In this document: positions 1 to 8,338 of the stretch, in pieces
Position numbering within the stretch: position 1 is the first letter of the stretch
Layout of the letters: each line of letters begins with the position of its first letter
Assembly: GCF_002006755.1 (NCBI RefSeq)
Contig: NZ_MVDO01000018.1
Span: 1 to 34,714, forward strand
Direction: 5' to 3'
DNA from: Wohlfahrtiimonas larvae
Lineage (GTDB): Bacteria; Pseudomonadota; Gammaproteobacteria; Cardiobacteriales; Wohlfahrtiimonadaceae
DNA: 34,714 nucleotides
Notes under the pieces: generated by a model
The model's database searches: none
What the model was told of the DNA's origin: nothing
Seen by the model: only the letters and a program-made list of their open reading frames with translations
Made by a program: the position numbers and the translations under genes

Positions 1-1
1 A

Positions 2-169
2 ATCCGTGCCATGTATAACTTAGAGCCATTAACATTGGAGCAGTATAAAAATGAAGATGGCACTCACACAAAATTGTTGAAAGATACAACGCCAGATATT
101 TTATTGGATGAAAGTGTGAACATCATGAGTGATTACATCGAGCTTTTGAAACAGCCAAAAGCGAAGTAA
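2..169 (+). CDS. C-terminal fragment of an unrecognised protein (5' end outside window)
   Basis: An open frame enters from the left edge and ends at TAA 167-169, giving the last 55 residues. The tail is hydrophilic and includes the stretch TPDILLDESVNIMSDYIELL. This vaguely resembles the C-terminal helix of S41 (C-terminal processing) peptidases, but the match is too weak for a call. A strong intrinsic terminator follows 28 bases after the stop, which supports this as the true end of a plus-strand gene. Confidence 0.5.
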   Translation: MRAMYNLEPLTLEQYKNEDGTHTKLLKDTTPDILLDESVNIMSDYIELLKQPKAK

Positions 170-196
170 TCCACAAATTCAGATTCAAAAAAAATA

Positions 197-218
197 GCCT
201 CGGAAACGAGGCTTTTTT
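197..218. terminator. Bidirectional intrinsic terminator
   Basis: A perfect 6-bp stem (GCCTCG / CGAGGC) with a GAAA loop is followed by TTTTTT on the plus strand. On the minus strand the same stem is followed by TATTTTTTTT. It sits between the convergent ends of the plus-strand fragment and the minus-strand SieB-like gene and can serve both. Confidence 0.9.
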
Positions 219-228
219 GATTGTTATT

Positions 229-1110
229 TTAATTATCTAAGTTGTTGATGAATTCAGCATAAAGATTTGGGAATCTATCAAAAAGATTATAAACCTTTTC
301 AGCTAATTCATATTCATAGGCTTGTGATGATGTACTCATAGCAACAATTTGTTGCTGGTACAGCATATGGAGAGCACTTATTTTTAATATTTTATCTTCC
401 ATGTCTGTCAGTAGTATTCTAAATTTTCGATCTCTTTCTATATTTTTATAGAGAAAGTTAATTTGATTTTTTTCTTCTTTAGATAAATTGATTATGAAAT
501 CAAACAAATCTTGGGCTGCAATTTTTATTTTTCTGTCGAATTCTTCAATAAATTCATTAGGAATGCTTGCTCTAATTTTCTTGTATATCTTATTTTGATT
601 TTTGGATAGTAATGTATATATATCAGGGCTGATCCAGTAATGATCACCGCCATAACTTGCACGATGAGAGATTTTAGAGTGATGGCAACACAAAATATTA
701 TTTTCTACTAATTCATTTAAAAAGTTCTGATATTGATTGTTTTGATATGAGCAATAAATTTCATTACCTTTAGGATGGTTTGTAAAAAAATCACATAATA
801 CATATTTGGCAGTATTTGTGCGATCCATTAGCTTTTTAATAAGGATATTTTTTTCGTTATTTTTTATACGATATTCTCTTGCTTTGCTATTTATCCACTT
901 ATAAATATTTATGAATCCATATATTAGAAGTAATATAAATGAGAATGTGCTACTTAACCAAAGCCAATCTTCTTCTAAAAATTTTGATAAGCTGGGTATT
1001 ATTTTTTGAATAAATGGAATTGACAAGATCCAAGGAAAAACAAAAATAGCTCCTAAAATGGGCTTGGATGATGCTTTTACAGCATTAATAATAGATATTA
1101 AAATTTCCAT
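229..1110 (-). CDS. SieB-like (superinfection exclusion B) membrane protein
   Basis: A 293-residue protein with two hydrophobic N-terminal segments (about residues 17-37 and 50-70). A charged linker and a cytoplasmic C-terminal region follow. Residues about 95-170 have the look of the SieB family: a helix ending in a short aromatic stretch, a 'NNxxxxFLNELVENNIL' helix, then an aromatic 'Y-x-I-S-P-x-x-x-x-LL' end. Known SieB proteins are phage or prophage inner-membrane proteins that abort infection by other phages; bacterial copies are of unknown function. GAGG lies 5 bases before the ATG. The gene starts 16 bases after the GTPase stop, so it is probably cotranscribed with the upstream membrane cluster. 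It is visibly more AT-rich than its neighbours, which suggests later acquisition. It could instead be an unrelated two-TM protein; the family call is from memory of motifs only. Confidence 0.6.
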   Translation of the reverse strand: MEILISIINAVKASSKPILGAIFVFPWILSIPFIQKIIPSLSKFLEEDWLWLSSTFSFILLLIYGFINIYKWINSKAREYRIKNNEKNILIKKLMDRTNTAKYVLCDFFTNHPKGNEIYCSYQNNQYQNFLNELVENNILCCHHSKISHRASYGGDHYWISPDIYTLLSKNQNKIYKKIRASIPNEFIEEFDRKIKIAAQDLFDFIINLSKEEKNQINFLYKNIERDRKFRILLTDMEDKILKISALHMLYQQQIVAMSTSSQAYEYELAEKVYNLFDRFPNLYAEFINNLDN

Positions 1111-1126
1111 TGAACCTCATCTGTCT

Positions 1127-2482
1127 TTAGTTTAAAAAGGATGACTGTATTGCTTTTACCGCTTTCTGCAAGAGCTTATCCTTTTTAGAATCACTCTTTT
1201 GGTGCAATTCAGGATAAGCGCGTAAGTTTTCAGTTTGTTTCATAAAGTTGGTAATATCTGCTGAGTTTTCTGTTTCATCATTGATAATGATTGGATTCAA
1301 ATCCGCATGAGAACGATCATTCAAGCGCTCGATGATGTATAAAAGATTCAGCATTAACTTCACAGCCGTTGGCTGATCAATGTAGAAATATTCAATGTCA
1401 CGCCATTTATCGATGATGCGTTCGCCATAATTCCATAATGAACTGAAAACGCCGCCAATCACAGCGCCAGTTGCAGAAGCAATGCCAAGTGTCGTCATAC
1501 CGCTCACTAAATCAACGCCCACCATCATAGTAGCACCAGCAGCCGCACCTTTGCCAAATTGGATAGAGAATTGCCCAAATTCATCCAATGTAAACATATC
1601 TTGCGTGGTTGCACTGGCTTCTGTGTGCAAAGTGATGTACTGAATATCTTCACGATTGAAATTATAAAGCGCTAACAATTGATCAATGAATTGCTTTTCA
1701 AGCTTTGCAATTGCTGCAGCAATTTGTGCATTGATGCTTTGCGTATCAATTTGCTTGGTATCCGCTTTAACACGCAATGTCATTAGATCAAAATAGAAAT
1801 CAGCGAGCAAAGTAAAGGCTTGTTCCATGCGTTCATTATCCAATGCATTTTGCGCTGTAATGAATGACTGAATGCTTTGATAATGTTCAGGGAACATAAT
1901 GGCAATCTGTTCATATAAGCGCTGTTTACGTGGCAATAAAATTGTATCGAATTCTAGATAATGATGTAAGCCATTTGCTTTGAGTTCACGCTTCCAATCA
2001 TCAATATATTGTGCGTTTTGCGTAAAATTCAAAATTGGCAAAATTGGAATATGTGTTTTGAGAAGTAGAATCAATTCATAATGATAGCGCGGTAAAAAAG
2101 GCTGACGAACATCGATGACATAAAAAGCAATGTCGCTTTTGAGCATTTGATTCAGCACTTTAAATTCTTGATCAAAATCTGCTTTGTAATGCGGATTTTG
2201 CATTAGTTCTAATAGAGCTTTTTTCTCATCAGATTTAGATGTTTGTAGGGAAGCACTTGGCATTAATTCCAAAATGCTCATGGCATCTTCAATACCCGGC
2301 GTATCCACAAAGTTGAAAGTGAAATCAAAAGATTGCAAAGAGATATTTGTGACATCAATCGTAGTTGCAGGCGCATTTTTAACTTCACCAAAATTGCGTT
2401 GTCGTGTCAAAGCGCGTACTAGCGATGTTTTGCCAGTATTTGTGTGGCCAACAATGGCAATGGTGATGTTATTGGATTTCAT
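1127..2482 (-). CDS. GTPase with DUF3482 domain
   Basis: A 451-residue TRAFAC-type GTPase. G1/P-loop is GHTNTGKT (residues 12-19), G3 is DTPG (60-63), and a candidate G2 Thr lies at 40-41. The usual NKxD (G4) is not evident: after the beta-strand 'ILPIL' comes NFTQN, so base specificity may be relaxed. Downstream is a long alpha-helical region and a Gly/Ala-rich hydrophobic stretch (about 310-350) resembling an amphipathic or membrane-inserting hairpin. This architecture is GTPase/DUF3482, normally encoded next to a DUF2868 membrane protein, as here. The start overlaps the DUF2868 stop by 14 bases, implying translational coupling. The function of the pair is not established; membrane association and a dynamin- or Era-like switching role are inferences. 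Confidence 0.85.
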   Translation of the reverse strand: MKSNNITIAIVGHTNTGKTSLVRALTRQRNFGEVKNAPATTIDVTNISLQSFDFTFNFVDTPGIEDAMSILELMPSASLQTSKSDEKKALLELMQNPHYKADFDQEFKVLNQMLKSDIAFYVIDVRQPFLPRYHYELILLLKTHIPILPILNFTQNAQYIDDWKRELKANGLHHYLEFDTILLPRKQRLYEQIAIMFPEHYQSIQSFITAQNALDNERMEQAFTLLADFYFDLMTLRVKADTKQIDTQSINAQIAAAIAKLEKQFIDQLLALYNFNREDIQYITLHTEASATTQDMFTLDEFGQFSIQFGKGAAAGATMMVGVDLVSGMTTLGIASATGAVIGGVFSSLWNYGERIIDKWRDIEYFYIDQPTAVKLMLNLLYIIERLNDRSHADLNPIIINDETENSADITNFMKQTENLRAYPELHQKSDSKKDKLLQKAVKAIQSSFLN

Positions 2483-3539
2483 AATTTGCTGCTTCGCCTT
2501 CCACTAAAACGGATGATAAATGTTTGTGCCACATGGATTTTTGATAGTCATCCTGCGTTAATACATGAATGGTTGCATGTTCTGCTAAATTCAATAGGCG
2601 GATCATTCTTCTTAATAACCCACGATCTGGCATTAAGTTACCATCCACAAAGATATCTATTGTTTCAATGGGATCAGCTTTATGTTTGAGTTCAAACTGT
2701 TGAAATGTTTCAATGTCATTGAGCTTAATCACATCAGGGCTTAAACGAATCTGATCTGTAATATCTAAGGCTACTTGATAATTACCTTGACCATGTACTT
2801 CAACTTTGGGGGCGCGAATTACCAAAGGTTTTTCAATGGCTTGATCTAAAATGGTGGGCTGGCTGATGATTGGTGTTTGTGGTACTGAATGTAATAAACT
2901 ACGTACAACGTAATAACCAAATACTAGAATGCGTGGTAATAAACCATGGAATAGAATCATGATAATTATCCATTTTGCCCATAACGAACGGGCAGCATCA
3001 TCTAATCCATCTTTGATAAAACTTGCTTCAATGATTTTGTAATCAAAGTTGATTAATCCTAATTTTTCAGGGAAGAAATTCAAATAACGGATCACAGATT
3101 CTGTGATCTCTTTGCTTTCTGTGAATGTATTACCTAAATAGAAATCCACATGTTGAAAGGTAAATTTGAAGAAGAGTACAGCAATACTTGTGAGTAAAAT
3201 TGTGATCCAAGTTGTGTTAGAAATCAATTGCACAATGTAACGAATTGGTAATTTACTTTGGAAAGTAACAGCTGAATCATTTTTAAAGATGAGATTTTTT
3301 AAACCAATGAATAGCTGGCTGAAAATAGAATGTGCTGTAGCTAAAGAAAAGATCAAAAATAGGGTAGATGGTAAAATTGCCACAAGCACAAAATAGATGG
3401 GATGCATTGGAGAAGTAATCATTGCACTGATCCCAAAGCTACTCGTGAAAATAGTTAAAATAATCCATAGGAAAAAGATAATGCGCCAGTGGCGCATTAT
3501 TGGCTGGAGTTGCTGATTGTTCATGGATTTAAAAGCCAT
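2469..3539 (-). CDS. DUF2868 family membrane protein
   Basis: About 356 residues from the ATG at 3539, which lies one base beyond the nfeD stop (TAA-T-ATG). An upstream in-frame TTG at 3548 is possible but less likely. Four hydrophobic segments are visible (about residues 20-40, 50-75, 110-130 and 190-215), then a soluble C-terminal domain of about 130 residues. A periplasmic or luminal loop follows TM3 (HVDFYLGNTFTES), and the motif 'HGLLPRILV' near TM4 fits DUF2868. In other proteobacteria this family is paired with DUF3482 GTPases; here the GTPase start overlaps this gene's end. The likely role is as inner-membrane partner of the GTPase. No enzymatic motif was seen. Confidence 0.8.
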   Translation of the reverse strand: MAFKSMNNQQLQPIMRHWRIIFFLWIILTIFTSSFGISAMITSPMHPIYFVLVAILPSTLFLIFSLATAHSIFSQLFIGLKNLIFKNDSAVTFQSKLPIRYIVQLISNTTWITILLTSIAVLFFKFTFQHVDFYLGNTFTESKEITESVIRYLNFFPEKLGLINFDYKIIEASFIKDGLDDAARSLWAKWIIIMILFHGLLPRILVFGYYVVRSLLHSVPQTPIISQPTILDQAIEKPLVIRAPKVEVHGQGNYQVALDITDQIRLSPDVIKLNDIETFQQFELKHKADPIETIDIFVDGNLMPDRGLLRRMIRLLNLAEHATIHVLTQDDYQKSMWHKHLSSVLVEGEAANYEIQ

Positions 3540-3540
3540 A

Positions 3541-3981
3541 TTAGTCAATTATCTTAAAAATTAAAGTATTGTTTTCAACATGTGTTATCTCGATGTGAGC
3601 GCCTGCTTCAGCATCAGGTCCCTTGATGAGCCATGCGGTATCACCAATATTGAGTTTGCCATCATTATTCATAACTTTTGAATCTAACGTGAATGTCATG
3701 CCGATAAATTCTGAACCACGTGCTTGGTTGAGATTGTGTGTGATAGTGGATTGTGTGTTCGGGGAAACTTTTCTCATAATGAGAATCACGGTGATCACAG
3801 ACAATACAGAAGTGATGGCGAAAAGAATTAATTCTGAATTTATGCTCATAGAGATAATCAAGGTGATCACGCCAACGAGCAAAGCACTGACGCCAAACCA
3901 CATTAAGAACATCCCTGGTAAAAGCATTTCTAAAATGATTAGAATAATACCTACAGTGAACCAATTGACTAAAAATGCCAT
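3541..3981 (-). CDS. nfeD: NfeD family membrane protein
   Basis: 146 residues: an N-terminal hydrophobic region (residues 8-70) with three closely packed membrane segments, then a C-terminal OB-fold-like domain (about 80-146) containing the pattern 'G-x-A-x-x-x-x-x-(G)-x-x-x-I-G-D-T-A-W'. This is the short NfeD1b type that partners SPFH/stomatin proteins such as QmcA. It lies 19 bases downstream of the SPFH gene. GGAG precedes the ATG by about 10 bases. NfeD proteins are thought to work with SPFH oligomers in membrane microdomains; the molecular role is unresolved. Confidence 0.9.
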   Translation of the reverse strand: MAFLVNWFTVGIILIILEMLLPGMFLMWFGVSALLVGVITLIISMSINSELILFAITSVLSVITVILIMRKVSPNTQSTITHNLNQARGSEFIGMTFTLDSKVMNNDGKLNIGDTAWLIKGPDAEAGAHIEITHVENNTLIFKIID

Positions 3982-4000
3982 CGCTTGTGTTTCTCCAATA

Positions 4001-4915
4001 TTATTTGCTAGAAGTTGATTTCACTAAATCTGCAATGCCTGCTAATGAGCTCACAACGCTTGTTGCTTCCATTGGCATCATGATAATTTTGCCATTATCA
4101 CTTTCAGCGATTTTACCAAAAGCTTCGACATATTTTTGTGCAACAAAATAGTTGATGGCTTGAATGTTGCCTTCCGAGATTGCTTCAGAAACCATACGCG
4201 TTGCCGTAGCTTCTGCTTCTGCTAGACGCTCACGCGCTTCAGCTTCCATGAATGCAGCAGCTTTTTTAGCTTCTGCATCTAAAATGATACCTTGTTTTTC
4301 ACCTTCAGCTTTCAAGATTTCAGCTTGGCGAAAACCTTCAGCTTCTAAAATGTTGGCGCGCTTTTCACGTTCTGCCTTCATTTGCCTTGCCATTGCATCC
4401 ACAAGATCACGCGGTGGTGCAATGTCTTTAATTTCAATGCGGGTCACTTTTACGCCCCAAGGTGCGGTGGCGTGATCCACTACAGATAACAAGCGAGCAT
4501 TAATGTCATCACGTTTGGATAATAATTCATCCAAATCCATGGAGCCCATCACTGTACGAATATTCGTCATAATGAGATTCACAATGGATAATGTTAAGTT
4601 ATTCACTTGGTACGCAGCTTGTGCGGCATCGTTGATCTGAAAGAATGCAACACCATCTACACGTACCATAGCGTTATCACGAGTGATTACTTCTTGTGAA
4701 GGCACATCCATTACTTGTTCCATCATGTTCAGACGGCGCCCAATACGATCAAATACTGGCATGATGATGTTAATACCAGGATGTAATGTACGAGAATAAC
4801 GACCAAAACGTTCAACCGTTGCTTGTTGTCCTTGAGGAATAATTTTTACGCCCATGAAAATAACAACGATGACTGCAACAACAATTGACAGAATAACAAT
4901 GGACAGACCAGACAT
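4001..4915 (-). CDS. qmcA: SPFH/band 7 (stomatin-like) protein, QmcA type
   Basis: 304 residues: a single N-terminal transmembrane segment (about 4-24), then the SPFH domain (about 25-190) beginning with the typical '[21 protein letters not shown]-x-PGIN' stretch. An Ala/Glu/Lys-rich coiled coil (about 195-250) and a C-terminal segment follow. Length matches the QmcA/YbbK and stomatin-like family. AGGAG lies 7 bases before the ATG. It is the first gene of the run into nfeD and the DUF2868/GTPase pair, and starts 39 bases after erpA. SPFH proteins form large membrane cages that organise lipids and hold partner proteases or NfeD. Confidence 0.92.
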   Translation of the reverse strand: MSGLSIVILSIVVAVIVVIFMGVKIIPQGQQATVERFGRYSRTLHPGINIIMPVFDRIGRRLNMMEQVMDVPSQEVITRDNAMVRVDGVAFFQINDAAQAAYQVNNLTLSIVNLIMTNIRTVMGSMDLDELLSKRDDINARLLSVVDHATAPWGVKVTRIEIKDIAPPRDLVDAMARQMKAEREKRANILEAEGFRQAEILKAEGEKQGIILDAEAKKAAAFMEAEARERLAEAEATATRMVSEAISEGNIQAINYFVAQKYVEAFGKIAESDNGKIIMMPMEATSVVSSLAGIADLVKSTSSK

Positions 4916-4954
4916 TAATGCTCCTTTTTTATTATTAAAATTTATTGAAGATGA

Positions 4955-5290
4955 TTAAGCGCTGAATGAGTTCCCACAACCACAGGTTGTTGTCGCATTA
5001 GGGTTACGAATCACGAATTGCTCACCTTGAAGGTTTTGAACATAATCGATATCTGCACCTACTAAATATTGGTAGCTCAATGGATCCACCAATAATTTTA
5101 CGCCTTGATTTTCAACTTCCACATCACCTGCTTCTAACTCTTCCGCAAAGGTAAATCCATATTGGAAACCAGAGCAACCGCCACCTTGAATATAAACGCG
5201 TAACATCAAGTTTGGATTCTCTTCATCATCAATCAATGATTTAACTTTCAATGCTGCTGCATCTGTGAAATTGATACCTGTATCTGACAT
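4955..5290 (-). CDS. erpA: Iron-sulfur cluster insertion protein ErpA
   Basis: 111 residues of the A-type Fe-S carrier family, very close to E. coli ErpA along its length ('NPNL[20 protein letters not shown]', 'STCGCG-like' end). Cluster-binding cysteines are C39, C103 and C105. ErpA delivers [4Fe-4S]/[2Fe-2S] clusters to apo-enzymes, including those of isoprenoid synthesis. The start at 5290 is preferred because GGAGG lies 7 bases upstream; an in-frame ATG at 5308 would place that Shine-Dalgarno inside the coding sequence. A TATAAT hexamer lies at 5322-5317 on the minus strand. Confidence 0.96.
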   Translation of the reverse strand: MSDTGINFTDAAALKVKSLIDDEENPNLMLRVYIQGGGCSGFQYGFTFAEELEAGDVEVENQGVKLLVDPLSYQYLVGADIDYVQNLQGEQFVIRNPNATTTCGCGNSFSA

Positions 5291-5316
5291 TTTTAAGCCT
5301 CCATGCAAATAATACT

Positions 5317-5322
5317 ATTATA
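5317..5322 (-). promoter_or_regulatory. Candidate -10 box for erpA
   Basis: A perfect TATAAT on the minus strand, 27 bases upstream of the erpA ATG. No convincing -35 is seen (best GTGTAA at 17-bp spacing). No IscR-type site was recognised. Confidence 0.5.
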
Positions 5323-5368
5323 GGAGAAAACAGCACTGATTACACGGAGAGATATTTGACGATGGCGA

Positions 5369-5797
5369 TTATCTTTTTTTATCTAAGAAATCTTGCCACA
5401 GTGGTAGGATTTTTTCTTCCACTAATGGCGCAAATTGTAGGGCAGGGATGTGATTGGGTTCTAACCAAATGATCTCTTCAATTTCTGCTTGTGGCTCTAT
5501 GATTGTATTGGCAGGTAGTATTACGTGAAAGAGTTGTGATTGAATTCTGTAATCAGGCTCATTGGCAGCAGCTGCTTCATATTCTTGAATGAAAGTTGCA
5601 TCACTTTCTTGAATATTTAGATCAATTTCTTCCTGTAATTCACGCACCAAAGCTTCTATTGCATTTTCACCTTGATCTATTTTTCCACCCGGCAACATGA
5701 ATTTGGCAGTATTACGTTTACGTACAAGTAATAAGCGATCATCACTATCAATGATCATCGCGGCAGATAGGTAAAAATAGTTGGGTTTGCGTTCCAT
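5369..5797 (-). CDS. Nudix hydrolase
   Basis: 142 residues from the ATG at 5797. A longer open frame extends to 5920, but its extra 41 residues look non-coding and would run into the divergent small gene. The Nudix box spans residues 38-60: G38, E44, R52-E53-L54, E56-E57, with D59 where the consensus has Gly. That set binds Mg2+ and the diphosphate. A MutT-like single domain that cleaves nucleoside diphosphates linked to some other moiety (X); substrate not predictable, but the 'LVRKRNTAKFMLPGGKI' start is common in housecleaning (oxidised NTP) enzymes. The Shine-Dalgarno is weak. Confidence 0.85.
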   Translation of the reverse strand: MERKPNYFYLSAAMIIDSDDRLLLVRKRNTAKFMLPGGKIDQGENAIEALVRELQEEIDLNIQESDATFIQEYEAAAANEPDYRIQSQLFHVILPANTIIEPQAEIEEIIWLEPNHIPALQFAPLVEEKILPLWQDFLDKKR

Positions 5798-5869
5798 GAT
5801 AAAATCCAATGCAATTTGAAAAAGACTATAAATGTTACGAAGAATACCAAAGAAATTAAAGGGCGAATT

Positions 5870-6108
5870 ATGAGCGATGAGATGCAAAAAATTATTGATG
5901 AGTGTTATCAATACTTTCAATTATTTTAATCATCGTGATTATGATCATTGGCTTTGGCATGCAATTTTTATCTACAAAAGATAGCGTTGCTGAAGTTGAA
6001 AGCAGTGAACAGCTCAGTAACTACATTGATGAAGTAACTAAATGCCAAACACAAGCAGATAATAAGTAAGAGCTGTCAAAAGAGTGCCAAAAGATTATGA
6101 AGAAATAA
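5870..6108 (+). pseudogene. Decayed small single-pass membrane protein gene
   Basis: An ATG at 5870 with AGGG 7 bases upstream begins a frame reading MSDEMQKIIDE and stopping at 5927. In the -1 frame, starting exactly at GTG 5902, comes a strongly hydrophobic segment (LSILSIILIIVIMIIGFG) and a charged tail to TAA 6067. The same frame continues after that stop for 12 more codons (ELSKECQKIMKK) to TAA 6106. The pieces would join to a protein of about 78 residues with one TM helix, interrupted by one frameshift and one nonsense codon. Alternatively the GTG-start 55-residue ORF (5902-6069) is a live small gene. The family was not recognised. Confidence 0.4.
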
Positions 6109-6185
6109 TTTATTGCAGGATAAATTGACTGATTTGTAAACCTTAAAATTCTTAGCTATAGTCATTCTTTTTAGAGGGAATGACT

Positions 6186-6908
6186 ATGAAAGCGTTATAC
6201 ATCATTACAGGGGCATCAAAAGGCATTGGCGAAGCTTTAGCGAATCAGTTAGAGCAAGATAGTAATAATGAAGTATTACGCTTAGCACGTACCAATCCTA
6301 ATGCATTGCCAAACTTAATTACTGTGGATTTAACGGATGAAACAGCAAGCGTTAAAGTGATGACTGATTGGTTAAAGCCTCGTTTAGAAATAGCAAAATC
6401 TGTAACTTTAATTAACAATGCAGGCACAGTTGAACCAATGGGCATTGTGGGTAAAATCAACGCTAGCCAATTATTACAAGCTTTGATGCTTAATGTTGGT
6501 GTTGTCATTGCATTAACAAGCGCATTTGTTACTTTGACAGATAATTTCGATGGTCAAAAGTTTGTGATGAATATTTCATCGGGTGCAGGGCGCAATGCTT
6601 ATGAAGGTTGGGGTGTTTATTGCGCCACAAAAGCAGCAGTGGATCGCTTCACAGAAGTACTCATGAAAGAGCAATCTATCAAAGCAAATCCTGTGAAAGT
6701 GACTTCAATTGCGCCTGGTATTATTGATACTGGTATGCAATCCATAATTCGTAGTCATTCAGAAGAATATTTTCCAAATGTTGATCGATTCATTGATTAT
6801 AAAAATACAGGAAAATTGAGCTCGCCAGAAGCAACTGCGGCAGCATTAATTAACTATTTGCATTCAGAAAAAATGGGAACTTTTGCAATTACTGACATCA
6901 GAGATTAA
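6186..6908 (+). CDS. Short-chain dehydrogenase/reductase, YueD/sepiapterin-reductase-like
   Basis: 240 residues from the ATG at 6186 (AGGGA at proper spacing; the ATG at 6180 abuts the Shine-Dalgarno). Classical SDR signatures: cofactor loop TGASKGIG (residues 8-15), NNAG (77-80), and catalytic S132-Y145-K149 (YCATK). The opening 'YIITGASKGIGEAL' and the 'SIAPGIIDTGMQ' region resemble Bacillus YueD (benzil reductase) and sepiapterin-reductase-like proteins, so NADPH-dependent carbonyl reduction is expected; the physiological substrate is unknown. It stands alone, transcribed toward aspartokinase. Confidence 0.88.
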   Translation: MKALYIITGASKGIGEALANQLEQDSNNEVLRLARTNPNALPNLITVDLTDETASVKVMTDWLKPRLEIAKSVTLINNAGTVEPMGIVGKINASQLLQALMLNVGVVIALTSAFVTLTDNFDGQKFVMNISSGAGRNAYEGWGVYCATKAAVDRFTEVLMKEQSIKANPVKVTSIAPGIIDTGMQSIIRSHSEEYFPNVDRFIDYKNTGKLSSPEATAAALINYLHSEKMGTFAITDIRD

Positions 6909-7017
6909 AAAGTATTTGTATTTGTAATTTGTCCTTGCTATTTTGCTAGGGTTGCGTTTTTTACACAGCAGGTTTATTTAACATTTTATAACATTATATT
7001 TTAGAGTAGAGATCTTT

Positions 7018-8250
7018 ATGAGTTTATTAGTGCAAAAATTTGGTGGGTCATCGGTCGCAAACCTTGAAAGAATTCGTAACGTTGCTAATAAAATCAAAAA
7101 ATTCAAAGACAAGGGGGATGATCTCATAATCGTTTTATCAGCAATGTCTGGTGAAACAGATCGCTTACTCAATTTAGCTAAGTCTATTGACCAGTTTCCG
7201 AATCAACGTGAGATGGATGTAATTTTATCCACGGGCGAACAAGTAACAGTTGCTTTATTGAGTATGACATTGAACGCAATGGGCATCAAAGCAAAATCTT
7301 ATACGGGTACGCAAGCTGGTATTTTGACGAATAATGTGCACACTAAAGCAAAAATACAAAGCATTGCTGAGGATAGAATTCGTAAAGATTTAGATGATGG
7401 TTATGTAGTGGTAGTTGCAGGCTTCCAAGGCGTAACAATAGACGGTGAGATTACCACTTTAGGGCGTGGTGGCTCGGATACTACAGCTGTAGCATTAGCT
7501 GCACAATTTAAAGCAGATGAATGTCAGATTTATACAGATGTGGATGGTGTTTACACAACTGACCCAAGAATTGAAAAGAAAGCAAGAAAATTAGATACGA
7601 TCACTTTTGAAGAAATGCTTGAATTGGCAAGTTTAGGTTCAAAAGTGTTACAAATTCGTTCAGTGGAATTAGCAGGAAAATATAACGTTCCTCTACGTGT
7701 TTTATCTTCTTTGTTAGAAGAGCCGGGGAATGGTACATTAATTACGTTTGAAGAAAAGGAACATTACGTGGAATCTGAAATTATTACAGGCATTGCGCTA
7801 AATCGTGACGAAACACAAATTACAGTTTTAGGTGTGCCAGATACTCCTGGCATTGCGTTTAATATTTTGGATGCCATCGGCCAAGAAAATATAGATGTTG
7901 ATTTGATTGTGCAAAATATTAGCGAAGATGGCACAACAGATTTCACATTCACTGTGAATGCACCAGATTATGATCGCGCTTTAATGATTACGCAAAAAGT
8001 TGCTGATTCTATGAATGCAAGACAAGTTTTTGGCCGTACAGATATTGCTAAATTATCTATCGTAGGCGTTGGTATGCGTTCAAATAGTGGTGTTGCTAGT
8101 AGAATGTTTCATGCTTTAGCACAAGAAAAAATTAATATCCTAATGATATCTACCTCAGAAATTAAAGTTTCTGTCATCATTGAAAGCAAATATGCAGAAT
8201 TAGCTGTTCGTGTATTGCATGATGAATTCAACTTACACATTGAACCATAA
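7018..8250 (+). CDS. lysC: Aspartate kinase (monofunctional, ACT-regulated)
   Basis: 410 residues. It catalyses ATP-dependent phosphorylation of aspartate, the first step to lysine, threonine, methionine and diaminopimelate. The amino-acid kinase domain (about 1-245) starts with KFGGSSV (residues 7-13) and includes 'LSAMSGETDRLL', 'LGRGGSDTTAVALAA' and 'CQIYTDVDGVYTTDPR'. Two ACT domains follow (about 265-405), including 'VPDTPGIAFNILDAIGQENI' and 'GVASRMFHALAQEKINI', indicating end-product feedback control. It is a separate transcription unit; a good terminator follows. The Shine-Dalgarno is weak (GAGTAGAG). Confidence 0.97.
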   Translation: MSLLVQKFGGSSVANLERIRNVANKIKKFKDKGDDLIIVLSAMSGETDRLLNLAKSIDQFPNQREMDVILSTGEQVTVALLSMTLNAMGIKAKSYTGTQAGILTNNVHTKAKIQSIAEDRIRKDLDDGYVVVVAGFQGVTIDGEITTLGRGGSDTTAVALAAQFKADECQIYTDVDGVYTTDPRIEKKARKLDTITFEEMLELASLGSKVLQIRSVELAGKYNVPLRVLSSLLEEPGNGTLITFEEKEHYVESEIITGIALNRDETQITVLGVPDTPGIAFNILDAIGQENIDVDLIVQNISEDGTTDFTFTVNAPDYDRALMITQKVADSMNARQVFGRTDIAKLSIVGVGMRSNSGVASRMFHALAQEKINILMISTSEIKVSVIIESKYAELAVRVLHDEFNLHIEP

Positions 8251-8269
8251 ATATTAAATGAATCGAGAA

Positions 8270-8308
8270 GCGCACTTTCCATTATAATTGGTCAGTGTGC
8301 TTTTTTTT
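8270..8308 (+). terminator. Intrinsic terminator after aspartokinase gene
   Basis: GCGCACT pairs with AGTGTGC (one G-T) across a 17-base loop and is followed by eight T residues. Confidence 0.85.
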
Positions 8309-8338
8309 ACCCACCATTTTATTCAATAGATATTTTCC

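Noticed and set aside
5309-5345. IscR or Fur operator in the erpA promoter
   Set aside because: No convincing match to either consensus around the TATAAT.
5798-5920. N-terminal extension of the Nudix hydrolase
   Set aside because: The extra 41 residues precede a normal Nudix start, look like translated spacer and overlap the divergent small gene's ribosome site.
6926-6962. Hairpin-like CCTTGC...GCTAGG with T-run after the SDR gene
   Set aside because: The stem has a mismatch and the T-run is 10 bases away; too weak to call a terminator.
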